From: JAGVPT01 sp035500675 | GTDB lineage: Bacteria > Bacteroidota > Ignavibacteria > UBA10030 > UBA8401 | NCBI GenBank assembly: GCA_035500675.1 | Contig: DATJXA010000088.1 | Location: 1 to 41,979 of the forward strand | Length of the DNA: 41,979 nucleotides | Direction: 5' to 3' | Part shown: in pieces, positions 16,956 through 23,913 of the stretch | How positions within the stretch are numbered: the stretch's first letter is position 1 | How the letters are laid out: every line of letters starts with the position of its first letter | Notes under the pieces: model-generated | What the model was told of the DNA's origin: nothing | Seen by the model: only the letters and a program-made list of their open reading frames with translations | The model's database searches: none | Made by a program: the position numbers and the translations under genes

Positions 16956-18539
16956 ATGACTGAAAATGAACGAAAAGGGACCATTTTGTGGGTGGATGAT
17001 GAGATCGAGCTGCTGCGTTCGCACGTTCTCTTTCTGAAGGAAAAAGGATACGCCGTCGATACCGCGACGAATGGAGAAGACGCGATCCAACTTGTGCGCG
17101 ACCACCCTTTCGATCTTGTCTTTCTCGACGAGATGATGTCCGGTAAAGGCGGGTTAGAAACTCTTGCCGAGATCAAAGAACTTTCGCCGGCTCTTCCGGT
17201 TGTCATGATCACGAAAAACGAAGAAGAGTCTCTGATGGAAGACGCCATCGGCGGAAAGATCTCGGACTATCTTACAAAGCCTGTCAACCCGAGTCAGATC
17301 CTTCTCGCTTGCAAAAAATTCTTACAGGGGAAGAAGATTCAAAACGAGCAGGTCTCAAAGGACTACGTCCAGGAATTCAATTCGATCTCTCGGGCGCTTA
17401 TGAACCCGCTCAGTTACGAGGAGTGGATCGATCTGTACGTCAAGCTTGTCTCATGGGACATGGAGCTCGACGAGCATCCGGGTTTGGGATTACAACAAAT
17501 GCTCAGCGATCAGCGGAGGGAGTGTAACGCTGAATTTTCAAAATTCGTCGAGCGTAATTATCCGCTCTGGGTTCAGCAGAAGGGGAAGAAGCCGGCGCTT
17601 TCGGTCGATATCGTCGATCGGTACGTCATCCCACGATTGAAAGAAGGGAAAGCGATCTTTTTCTTTGTCATCGATTGCATGCGTCTTGACCAGTGGCTTG
17701 TGATGGAGCGCTACCTCCGCGAGTTCTACACGATGAACAAAGATTATTATTATTCGATCCTTCCCACGGCCACGCCGTACTCGCGCAACGCGATCTTCAG
17801 CGGTCTTTTCCCGGCCGAAATTGAGCAGCGTTTCCCGGAGATCTGGCAGCAGGGAGAGGACGATGAGAACAGTCACAATCGCTACGAACGGCAATTGCTC
17901 GACAAACTTCTCGAGCGGCGGCACATCGACCTTAAGCCGGAGCCAAAATACATCAAGATCCTCGATGGAGAATTTGGGCGACAGACGGAGAACAATATTT
18001 TATCATACGCATCCAACCGGTTGACGTCGATCGTCGTCAATTTTGTCGATATGCTCGCGCACGGAAGGTCGGACTCCGCATTGTTGAAGGAGATCGCTCC
18101 CGACGAATCTGCATACCGTTCGTTGACCGATTCGTGGTTCAAGCACTCGTCTCTTTTTGGCATGCTCCAATCGCTCGCGACACGAAAAGATGTCGAGATC
18201 ATTATTACGACGGACCACGGCAGTGTCCGCTGCCTCCACGGCTCGAAAGTCATCGGCGACCGCGAGGCATCGACGAACCTCCGGTATAAATTTGGCCGCA
18301 ACCTGAAATCGGACGACAAGCAGGCGGTCTTTGTCAGAAACCCGCAGGACTATAAACTCCCGAAGCGCGGGGTCACGATCAATTACATCATCGCGAAGGA
18401 AGACTTCTACTTCGTCTATCCCACGGATTATCATAAATACCTGAACCAATACCGCGACAGCTTTCAGCATGGCGGCATTTCGATGGAGGAAGTGATCCTG
18501 CCGGTGATCACGCTGACGCCGAAGAATCAACAGTCCTAA
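16956..18539 (+). CDS. porX: PorX: response regulator with PglZ/alkaline-phosphatase-like domain
   Basis: The protein has 527 residues. ATG is preceded by AAGGA at good spacing. Residues 1-125 are a CheY-like receiver domain: acidic pair D14-D15, phospho-acceptor D58 in LVFLDEMM, T86 and K108 (YLTKP). Residues about 140-215 form a helical linker. The rest is a PglZ-type alkaline-phosphatase superfamily domain with metal-site candidates D240 (FVIDCMR), T271 (LPTATPYSRN) and D420-H421 (TTDHGS). In Porphyromonas gingivalis PorX the receiver Asp and catalytic Thr are also placed at about 58 and 271, so this is a close match in layout. PorX is the T9SS two-component regulator, paired in that species with the sensor PorY, and its C-terminal domain acts on nucleotide messengers. 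No PorY-like kinase is in the window. It sits directly between sprA and tsaE. Confidence 0.93.
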   Translation: MTENERKGTILWVDDEIELLRSHVLFLKEKGYAVDTATNGEDAIQLVRDHPFDLVFLDEMMSGKGGLETLAEIKELSPALPVVMITKNEEESLMEDAIGGKISDYLTKPVNPSQILLACKKFLQGKKIQNEQVSKDYVQEFNSISRALMNPLSYEEWIDLYVKLVSWDMELDEHPGLGLQQMLSDQRRECNAEFSKFVERNYPLWVQQKGKKPALSVDIVDRYVIPRLKEGKAIFFFVIDCMRLDQWLVMERYLREFYTMNKDYYYSILPTATPYSRNAIFSGLFPAEIEQRFPEIWQQGEDDENSHNRYERQLLDKLLERRHIDLKPEPKYIKILDGEFGRQTENNILSYASNRLTSIVVNFVDMLAHGRSDSALLKEIAPDESAYRSLTDSWFKHSSLFGMLQSLATRKDVEIIITTDHGSVRCLHGSKVIGDREASTNLRYKFGRNLKSDDKQAVFVRNPQDYKLPKRGVTINYIIAKEDFYFVYPTDYHKYLNQYRDSFQHGGISMEEVILPVITLTPKNQQS

Positions 18540-18547
18540 CACACGTG

Positions 18548-18982
18548 ATGGCAAGCTCTGTGGTCACCCATACAGCGTCCGAAACCGTCCAACTCGGCAA
18601 ACAATTGGCAGCGGAGCTGCAAGCGAGCGACATCGTTGCATTATACGGAAATCTCGGAAGCGGCAAGACACAATTTGCAAAAGGGATTTGCCTTGGTCTC
18701 GGGGTTCAAAGCAATGTCGTCAGCCCCACGTTCACGATCCTGAACGAATATGCGGAAGGGAAATATCCCGTATACCATTTCGATTTTTATCGCCTCCGTT
18801 CGCTCGCCGAGCTTGCTGAGATCGGGTTTGAGGAATACCTTTTCGGCGATGGTATTTGTCTGGTCGAGTGGGCCGATCTCGTGGAGTCGAAGCTGCGCAA
18901 GGACCGTTACGACGTGAAACTGGAATTGGGTGCGGGTGAAAATGAACGCATCGTTTCCATCAGCAAGAGGGATGCACAATGA
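18548..18982 (+). CDS. tsaE: tRNA threonylcarbamoyladenosine synthesis ATPase TsaE
   Basis: The protein has 144 residues, usual for TsaE (YjeE). I use ATG 18548; a GTG one codon earlier is also in frame. The Walker A loop is LYGNLGSGKTQFAKG, followed by SPTFTILNEY and YHFDFYRL, the two other family signatures. LVEWADLVE near residue 105 is the conserved C-terminal motif. TsaE is the ATPase that, with TsaB and TsaD, adds threonylcarbamoyl to A37 of ANN-reading tRNAs. It starts eight bases after porX and its stop overlaps the tsaB start (ATGA). In many Bacteroidota tsaE is also found beside porX, so the order is an old one. Confidence 0.95.
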   Translation: MASSVVTHTASETVQLGKQLAAELQASDIVALYGNLGSGKTQFAKGICLGLGVQSNVVSPTFTILNEYAEGKYPVYHFDFYRLRSLAELAEIGFEEYLFGDGICLVEWADLVESKLRKDRYDVKLELGAGENERIVSISKRDAQ

Positions 18983-19731
18983 TACTCGCCCTCGAAACAG
19001 CCACGGATGTATGCGGTGTCGCTCTTGTAGATCATGGCAAGGTGATCGCGACCGATAGTATCACCGAAAAGAAAATCCACTCCGAAAAATTATTGCCGAT
19101 GATCGATCGATTGCTTCATGACGCATCCCGTACGCTCGGGGATGTCGATGCGATTGCCGTATCGATCGGTCCCGGATCGTTTACCGGACTCAGAATAGGT
19201 TTGAGCACGGCAAAGGGTCTCGCGAGAGCGCTGCGAAAGCCGATCGTTCCGGTTTCGACGCTCGATGCGTTGGCATATGCGTTTGCCCGTTCCACCGTGG
19301 GAAAAGCCTTCGAAACTATTTGCCCCCTTGTCGATGCGAAGCGCGATGAAGCTTTTTATCGACTTTATTCGTCGGACGTTTCGGGCGTTCGCAGTTTAGG
19401 GCCGGCAAATATTGCATCTGTGTCGGCAATCGCGGATCTTACCTCAGATCTCTCTTCCATTGCATTCACTGGAGATGGGGCGAAGAAAATGGATTCCCAA
19501 ACTACACATGGGGAGCATGTCCGTTGTTTTCCGGAATTTCTTTGCGACCCTGCAGCAGTCGGGCTCCTTGCAGAGAAGGATGGGAGAATGCTGGAGGAGC
19601 CAGAAGTCGCCGTGCTTGAGCCCTCTTACCTGAGGGATTTTCTCGCAACGCAGCCGGCAAAAAACCGGACGTTCCCGGTGAAGCCGCCTCCAATAGATTC
19701 CACAACTTTCGTACACTCATCGAAGGATTAA
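18979..19731 (+). CDS. tsaB: tRNA threonylcarbamoyladenosine synthesis protein TsaB
   Basis: The protein has 250 residues. The N-terminus MILALETATDVCGVALV and the segment SIGPGSFTGLRIGLSTAKGL are the ASKHA-fold signatures of TsaB (YeaZ), the partner that stabilises TsaD in the t6A complex. It overlaps tsaE by four bases (ATGA), so translation is probably coupled. accD begins four bases after its stop. The C-terminal 30 residues (after DFLATQPAK) look poorly conserved and Pro/Thr-rich. TsaD is not in the window. Confidence 0.95.
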   Translation: MILALETATDVCGVALVDHGKVIATDSITEKKIHSEKLLPMIDRLLHDASRTLGDVDAIAVSIGPGSFTGLRIGLSTAKGLARALRKPIVPVSTLDALAYAFARSTVGKAFETICPLVDAKRDEAFYRLYSSDVSGVRSLGPANIASVSAIADLTSDLSSIAFTGDGAKKMDSQTTHGEHVRCFPEFLCDPAAVGLLAEKDGRMLEEPEVAVLEPSYLRDFLATQPAKNRTFPVKPPPIDSTTFVHSSKD

Positions 19732-19734
19732 CCG

Positions 19735-20574
19735 ATGGCTTGGTTCCGACGTTCAAAGCAAAGTATCTCCTCGGATTCCCAAAAGAAAGACACACCCGAA
19801 GGGTTGTGGGCAAAGTGCGAATCCTGCGGTGAAATTGTTCACAGAAAAATTCTCGAACAGAACCTGTGGGTGTGCGCAAAATGCAACTTCCATTTTCGCA
19901 TCGGGAGCAAAGAGTACTTCAACATCCTGTTCGATGCAGGGAGCTTCAAAGAAATGGACCGGAAGATGACGTCGAAAGATCCCTTGAACTTCGTCGACAC
20001 GAAGAGATACAAAGACAGGATCAAAGACTCGATCAAAAAGACCGGGCTCAACGATGCGGTCCGCTCCGGCACGGGGAAGATCAATAAGCAGGAGGTTGTG
20101 GCTGCCTGTATGGATTTTGCTTTCATCGGGGGAAGCATGGGATCGGTGGTTGGGGAAAAGATCGGTCGTGCCATTGATAAAGCCTATAAGACAAAAACGC
20201 CCCTTGTTATCATTTCATCGAGTGGCGGGGCGCGCATGATGGAGGCCGCGTATTCGCTAATGCAAATGGCAAAAACGAGTGCCAAACTAGCGCGCCTTTC
20301 AGACGCCCGTATTCCGTATATCTCCGTCATGACCGATCCGACGACGGGCGGTGTTACTGCGAGCTATGCAATGCTCGGCGACATCCATATTGCAGAACCC
20401 GGAGCCCTGATCGGGTTTGCCGGCCCGAGAGTCATTAAGCAAACGATCGGGAAAGACCTGCCCGCAGGTTTTCAACGGTCGGAGTTCGTGCAGGAAAAAG
20501 GTTTTATCGACCTCGTCGTGCAAAGAAAAGATCTCAAAGAGACCATCTCGAAGTTGCTCACGATGTTTTCATGA
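19735..20574 (+). CDS. accD: Acetyl-CoA carboxylase carboxyltransferase subunit beta
   Basis: The protein has 279 residues, the normal length. It starts with a four-cysteine zinc ribbon, CESC then CAKC with 15 residues between the pairs (about residues 27-50), as in AccD. The crotonase-like carboxyltransferase fold follows, with VIISSSGGARMMEAAYSLMQ and MTDPTTGGVTASYAMLGD, which form the CoA and biotin site, and GFAGPRVIKQT. With AccA it transfers CO2 from carboxybiotin to acetyl-CoA to make malonyl-CoA for fatty-acid synthesis. accA, accB and accC are not in the window. Its stop overlaps the panC frame (ATGA at 20571). Confidence 0.96.
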   Translation: MAWFRRSKQSISSDSQKKDTPEGLWAKCESCGEIVHRKILEQNLWVCAKCNFHFRIGSKEYFNILFDAGSFKEMDRKMTSKDPLNFVDTKRYKDRIKDSIKKTGLNDAVRSGTGKINKQEVVAACMDFAFIGGSMGSVVGEKIGRAIDKAYKTKTPLVIISSSGGARMMEAAYSLMQMAKTSAKLARLSDARIPYISVMTDPTTGGVTASYAMLGDIHIAEPGALIGFAGPRVIKQTIGKDLPAGFQRSEFVQEKGFIDLVVQRKDLKETISKLLTMFS

Positions 20575-21476
20575 GAGTCGGGGCGCCCGCTTCTTCGGTC
20601 TCCACTTCCGGTGTCACCCCAATGGAAATAATTTCATCCGCGTCGGAAATGCAGCTGCATGCGGAACAGGCACGAATGCAGGGAAAACGCATCGGCCTCG
20701 TTCCGACAATGGGCTATCTCCATGAGGGTCACCTAAGCCTCATCGCATTGGCAAAAAAATCATGCGAGACGGTCGTTACCTCGATTTTTGTCAACCCGAC
20801 TCAGTTCGGTCCGGGTGAAGATTTCGACCGGTATCCGCGAGACATCGAACGCGACAAGGCCCTCTGTGCCGCTGCGGGGACGACGATGCTTTTTACCCCT
20901 GAAGCAAAAGAAATTTTTCCCGACGGCTACGCTACCTACATTTCGGTTGACGGGCTCTCGACCGTCCTCGAAGGAAAATTTCGTCCGACTCATTTCAGAG
21001 GAGTCACCACGGTCGTCGCTAAACTGCTTCATCTCACCAAACCGCACAAGGCTTTTTTTGGGCAGAAGGACGCTCAGCAGTGCATCATCGTCAGGAAAAT
21101 GGTGCGCGACCTTTGCTTCGACACGGAAATTAGGGTCGCTCCCATCGTCCGTGAAAAGGACGGACTAGCGATGAGTTCGCGCAACGTCTATCTCTCACCC
21201 GAAGAACGATCCGACGCGTTGATTCTCTCCGCGTCCCTTCGACAGGCTGAACAGATGGCGAAAGGGGGACAACGGCGGGCGGCGGACATTATCTCGGCAA
21301 TAAAGAAACTTATTGAGGAAAAGCGAACCGCCGCGATCGACTATGTCGCCGTGGTCAATGCTGAAACTCTCGCTCCGCTCGAGATGATTGAACAGGGGAT
21401 CCCTTCGCTCATTGCCCTTGCTGTGCGTTTCGGGTCGACACGGTTGATCGACAATACCATTATTACGGTAGAATGA
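20571..21476 (+). CDS. panC: Pantothenate synthetase PanC
   Basis: PanC joins pantoate and beta-alanine with ATP to give pantothenate, the vitamin precursor of CoA. The signatures are GLVPTMGYLHEGHLSL (HIGH-like ATP site), SIFVNPTQFGPGEDF, FRGVTTVVAKLL, FGQKDAQQ and KDGLAMSSRN (KMSKS-like). Two starts are possible. ATG 20571 overlaps the accD stop (ATGA) and gives 301 residues. ATG 20622 begins MEIISSASEMQ, which fits the usual PanC N-terminus and gives 284 residues. I list the coupled start but the second is equally likely. No panB or panD lies nearby. The gene ends six bases before the next start. Confidence 0.95.
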   Translation: MRVGAPASSVSTSGVTPMEIISSASEMQLHAEQARMQGKRIGLVPTMGYLHEGHLSLIALAKKSCETVVTSIFVNPTQFGPGEDFDRYPRDIERDKALCAAAGTTMLFTPEAKEIFPDGYATYISVDGLSTVLEGKFRPTHFRGVTTVVAKLLHLTKPHKAFFGQKDAQQCIIVRKMVRDLCFDTEIRVAPIVREKDGLAMSSRNVYLSPEERSDALILSASLRQAEQMAKGGQRRAADIISAIKKLIEEKRTAAIDYVAVVNAETLAPLEMIEQGIPSLIALAVRFGSTRLIDNTIITVE

Positions 21477-21482
21477 ACTGAG

Positions 21483-22238
21483 ATGGAAAAGGACTTTGCA
21501 ACGGTCATCATGGCCGCGGGGAAGGGGACCCGTATGAAAAATTCCGAAAAGGCCAAGGTCATGTTCGAGCTCGCGGGAAAGCCGATGATTCAATATGTCG
21601 TCGAACTTGCCCTTGCGCTCAAATCTTCACGAGTTATTACGGTGGTGGGGTTTCAGCGCGAATCAGTGATTGCGCACGTGCGCAAAGTTTCTCCCATGGT
21701 TGAGTTTGCCGTTCAAGATCCACAACTCGGGACAGGTCATGCAATCATGCAAGCGAAAATGCCTCTCCACGACTTCGAGGGAAATGTCTTGGTCCTCTCC
21801 GGCGACGTCCCTCTGTTAAGGCAAGAATCGGCAAACGACCTCATCACGTTCCATCATACATCACAGGCGGTCGCAACTATTCTTACTGCCGACCTCGAAG
21901 AGCCGACCGGCTACGGGAGGATCCTGAGGGATGAGGCGGGTCACGTCGTCGGCATCGTTGAAGAAAAAGACGCGACGCCCGCTCAACGGAAAGTGCAAGA
22001 AATAAATTCCGGGATCTACATTTTTGATTCGGTCCGGTTATTCGAGGCCCTTTCCCATATTAACGCTAAAAATGCGCAGGGGGAATATTACCTTACCGAC
22101 GTGTTTGGATATTTTTGGGCGCAGCATTTAAAAGTTGCCGCAAAAAAGGGGGCGCAATTCAACGAGCTGCGCGGGATCAATACGCTAGAACAATTGCAGG
22201 AAGCAGAAAGGTTAGTTTTAGGCCGGAACATTGCATGA
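21483..22238 (+). CDS. glmU: Stand-alone GlmU-type N-acetylglucosamine-1-phosphate uridyltransferase domain
   Basis: The protein has 251 residues and matches the N-terminal half of GlmU. It has the nucleotidyltransferase signature MAAGKGTRMKN with the downstream Lys (KAKVMFELAGKPM), QLGTGHAIMQA, LSGDVPLL (metal-binding Asp), GYGRILRDE, VEEKDA, EINSGIYIFD and AQGEYYLTDV. Full GlmU is about 450 residues and has a left-handed beta-helix acetyltransferase half; here the frame stops after the uridyltransferase domain (RGINTLEQLQEAERLVLGRNIA) and nothing like hexapeptide repeats follows. It should make UDP-GlcNAc from GlcNAc-1-P if it keeps GlmU specificity; another sugar-1-phosphate is possible. 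Its product would feed peptidoglycan, lipid A and the WecB-like epimerase encoded further on. Confidence 0.85.
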   Translation: MEKDFATVIMAAGKGTRMKNSEKAKVMFELAGKPMIQYVVELALALKSSRVITVVGFQRESVIAHVRKVSPMVEFAVQDPQLGTGHAIMQAKMPLHDFEGNVLVLSGDVPLLRQESANDLITFHHTSQAVATILTADLEEPTGYGRILRDEAGHVVGIVEEKDATPAQRKVQEINSGIYIFDSVRLFEALSHINAKNAQGEYYLTDVFGYFWAQHLKVAAKKGAQFNELRGINTLEQLQEAERLVLGRNIA

Positions 22239-22343
22239 ACCGAGAGTGTTTAATTAAATGTAAAGAGTATAGCTCTTCAGGCTTTTAATTGACGTCTTTT
22301 TGAAAATATCCGACAGGTTTGTATAAGTTATCTTCTTCACATC

Positions 22344-22372
22344 TTGACAATTATTTCAATTTTTTCTATTAT
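22344..22372 (+). promoter_or_regulatory. Near-consensus sigma70-type promoter
   Basis: TTGACA (22344-22349), a 17-base spacer rich in T, then TATTAT (22367-22372). This is the best promoter match in the window. Transcription would start near 22379, about 20 bases ahead of the ATG at 22400, with an AGGGAG ribosome site at 22389-22394. Confidence 0.7.
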
Positions 22373-22399
22373 CCGTTGAAGGAATTGCAGGGAGTCGTT

Positions 22400-22870
22400 A
22401 TGAATAAATCGTTTGGAATTTTTGTCAGCGCTGCTCTCTTCCTCGCTGTGTCGTTCATACAGACGAGCAATGCTCAATTTAAACGGTCCACAAACGAAGA
22501 GGCAAATGTATCGGATTCGTTCATTCGTCCTCAGACGAATTCGGACTTTCTGGGATTTTTTAATCCAAACAATTTTACGATGAACCAGAGTTACTCGATG
22601 AGCTATGCAACCGCCGGCGGACAAGGGTTGGCTCTCGCCGCATACACGAACAGCATGCTCTACAAATTTTCTCATCAGGTCGATGCGCGGGTCGATATCA
22701 CCCTTCAACACTCTCCGTACAGCACATTCGACCAACGATTGCAGAATAGCTTGTCGGGAGTTTTTCTCAATCGCGCTGAAGTGAATTATCGTCCGTCCGA
22801 TAATCTCCTGTTCAGAATTTCTTACGAGAAAATGCCGTATGGTTTTTACGGAATGTATCCGCCGTATTGA
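22400..22870 (+). CDS. Small exported protein of unknown function
   Basis: I do not recognise this 156-residue protein. I start at ATG 22400, preceded by AGGGAG, rather than the open frame upstream, because the promoter lies in between and the new N-terminus is a clean signal peptide (MNKSFGIFVSAALFLAVSF, cleavage likely after SNAQ). The mature part is rich in Asn, Ser, Tyr and Phe. It shows amphipathic, beta-strand-like alternation (SYSMSYATAGGQGLALAAY, HQVDARVDITLQH, RAEVNYRPSDNLLFRISYE) and ends in YPPY. This suggests a small outer-membrane or surface beta protein. It is a one-gene unit with its own promoter and terminator. After the TGA the same frame stays open for 25 more codons to a second TGA at 22946, at the terminator stem. 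Confidence 0.65.
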   Translation: MNKSFGIFVSAALFLAVSFIQTSNAQFKRSTNEEANVSDSFIRPQTNSDFLGFFNPNNFTMNQSYSMSYATAGGQGLALAAYTNSMLYKFSHQVDARVDITLQHSPYSTFDQRLQNSLSGVFLNRAEVNYRPSDNLLFRISYEKMPYGFYGMYPPY

Positions 22871-22943
22871 GCGACTATCACGGATCAGGGAACATTGAAG
22901 GATATTGACACGAACGATCGCGACGATATTTATTACACGTTTC

Positions 22944-22986
22944 AATGACCGAGGCTGCCGTCTGAGTGCAATCGGTCATTTTTTTT
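22944..22986 (+). terminator. Rho-independent terminator
   Basis: A nine-base stem, AATGACCGA (22944-22952) pairing with TCGGTCATT (22972-22980), encloses a 19-base loop and is followed at once by a run of eight T residues (22979-22986). It closes the one-gene unit that begins at 22344. Confidence 0.8.
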
Positions 22987-23007
22987 ATTCGGAATGATTT
23001 GTAAGCT

Positions 23008-23472
23008 ATGATTGAAAAAAAAGGCGCATCCTCTTCGAAAAATTTTGCCCTAAACCTCCTCCTCGTTATCGTTGCCGCTTTTGCCTTCTATCAACTTTTT
23101 GCTCTCGGTTTTCCGTCGGGAAAGAACACAACCACCGTCAGTTCATCATCCGAAGCCGAAGCAGCTGCGGCGCCAAAGGTGATTCAGGTTGATGTGCTCA
23201 ACGGCTGCGGAGTTTCGGGAACGGGACAAAAGGCGACCGGCCTGTTGCGCGCCGCAGGCTACGATGTCGTTGAAATGGGAAACTATAAAACCTTCGATGT
23301 GAAGCAGTCGCTCGTCATCGACCGCAGCGGGAACCTCGACGTCGCAAAAAAACTTGCAAACGATCTCGGCATCAGTCCGAATAATGTTATCCAGCAGATC
23401 AGCCCCGAATATTTCGTCACAGCTTCAGTTTTGATCGGAAAAGATTTCAAAAGCTTGCACGGTTGGAAGTAG
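23008..23472 (+). CDS. Membrane-anchored LytR C-terminal-domain protein
   Basis: The protein has 154 residues. One transmembrane anchor (about residues 13-35, NFALNLLLVIVAAFAFYQLF) is followed by a Ser/Ala/Glu linker and a LytR_C domain (about 56-150) with VDVLNGCGVSGTGQKATGLL, AAGYDVVEMGNY and VTASVLIGKDF. LytR_C domains occur at the end of LytR-CpsA-Psr cell-wall ligases and alone in Bacteroidota and Chlorobi proteins; the alone form has no known enzymatic activity. It precedes rsfS by 36 bases on the same strand, an arrangement I have seen described for FCB genomes, so it is probably the first gene of the rsfS-argS transcript. Exact role unknown. Confidence 0.82.
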   Translation: MIEKKGASSSKNFALNLLLVIVAAFAFYQLFALGFPSGKNTTTVSSSSEAEAAAAPKVIQVDVLNGCGVSGTGQKATGLLRAAGYDVVEMGNYKTFDVKQSLVIDRSGNLDVAKKLANDLGISPNNVIQQISPEYFVTASVLIGKDFKSLHGWK

Positions 23473-23508
23473 CGCAACGATTTCATCCACAATAAGAAAG
23501 GGACCCGC

Positions 23509-23913
23509 GTGACGTCAAAAGCACTTGCCAGGAAAGTCGCTGCCTTTGCGTTGGCAAAGAAGGCGCAAAACGTCGTTCTTCTCGACCTGAGAAAGCTCAC
23601 CGCAATGTCGGATTTTTTCGTCATCTGCTCGGCGGATTCGGATACGCACGTCCGCGCGGTCGCGGATGGCATTCGGGATGGTGCCGAGCAAGCCGGTGAA
23701 CAAGTATGGCATAATGAAGGTCGGGAAGAGTCAACCTGGGTGCTTCTGGATTTTGTCAACGTCGTTGTCCATGTGTTCCACAAAGAAACCCGCTCTTTTT
23801 ATAATTTGGAAAAGCTTTGGGGGGACGCAAAATTCGAATACATCGAGGATAAGCCGGCAGCCGCGGTGGGACGACGAGCCGCTCGACTGCCGAGGAAATC
23901 AGCCCATCAATGA
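23509..23913 (+). CDS. rsfS: Ribosomal silencing factor RsfS
   Basis: The protein has 134 residues; RsfS is usually 105-130. Family markers are VVLLDLRKLTAMSDFFVICSA, the WHNEGREESTWVLLDF segment, and VVVHVFHKETRSFYNLEKLWGDA. It binds ribosomal protein uL14 and blocks subunit joining when nutrients are low. The start is GTG 23509 with GGGA seven or so bases before it. The last 20 residues (AAVGRRAARLPRKSAHQ) form a basic tail not typical of the family. The stop overlaps the argS start (ATGA at 23910), indicating coupled translation. Confidence 0.93.
   Translation: MTSKALARKVAAFALAKKAQNVVLLDLRKLTAMSDFFVICSADSDTHVRAVADGIRDGAEQAGEQVWHNEGREESTWVLLDFVNVVVHVFHKETRSFYNLEKLWGDAKFEYIEDKPAAAVGRRAARLPRKSAHQ

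Noticed and set aside
22263..22277. Possible terminator after the GlmU-like gene (AAGAG/CTCTT)
   Set aside because: A five-base AT-rich stem, with a T-run only after several other bases; too weak to list as a feature.
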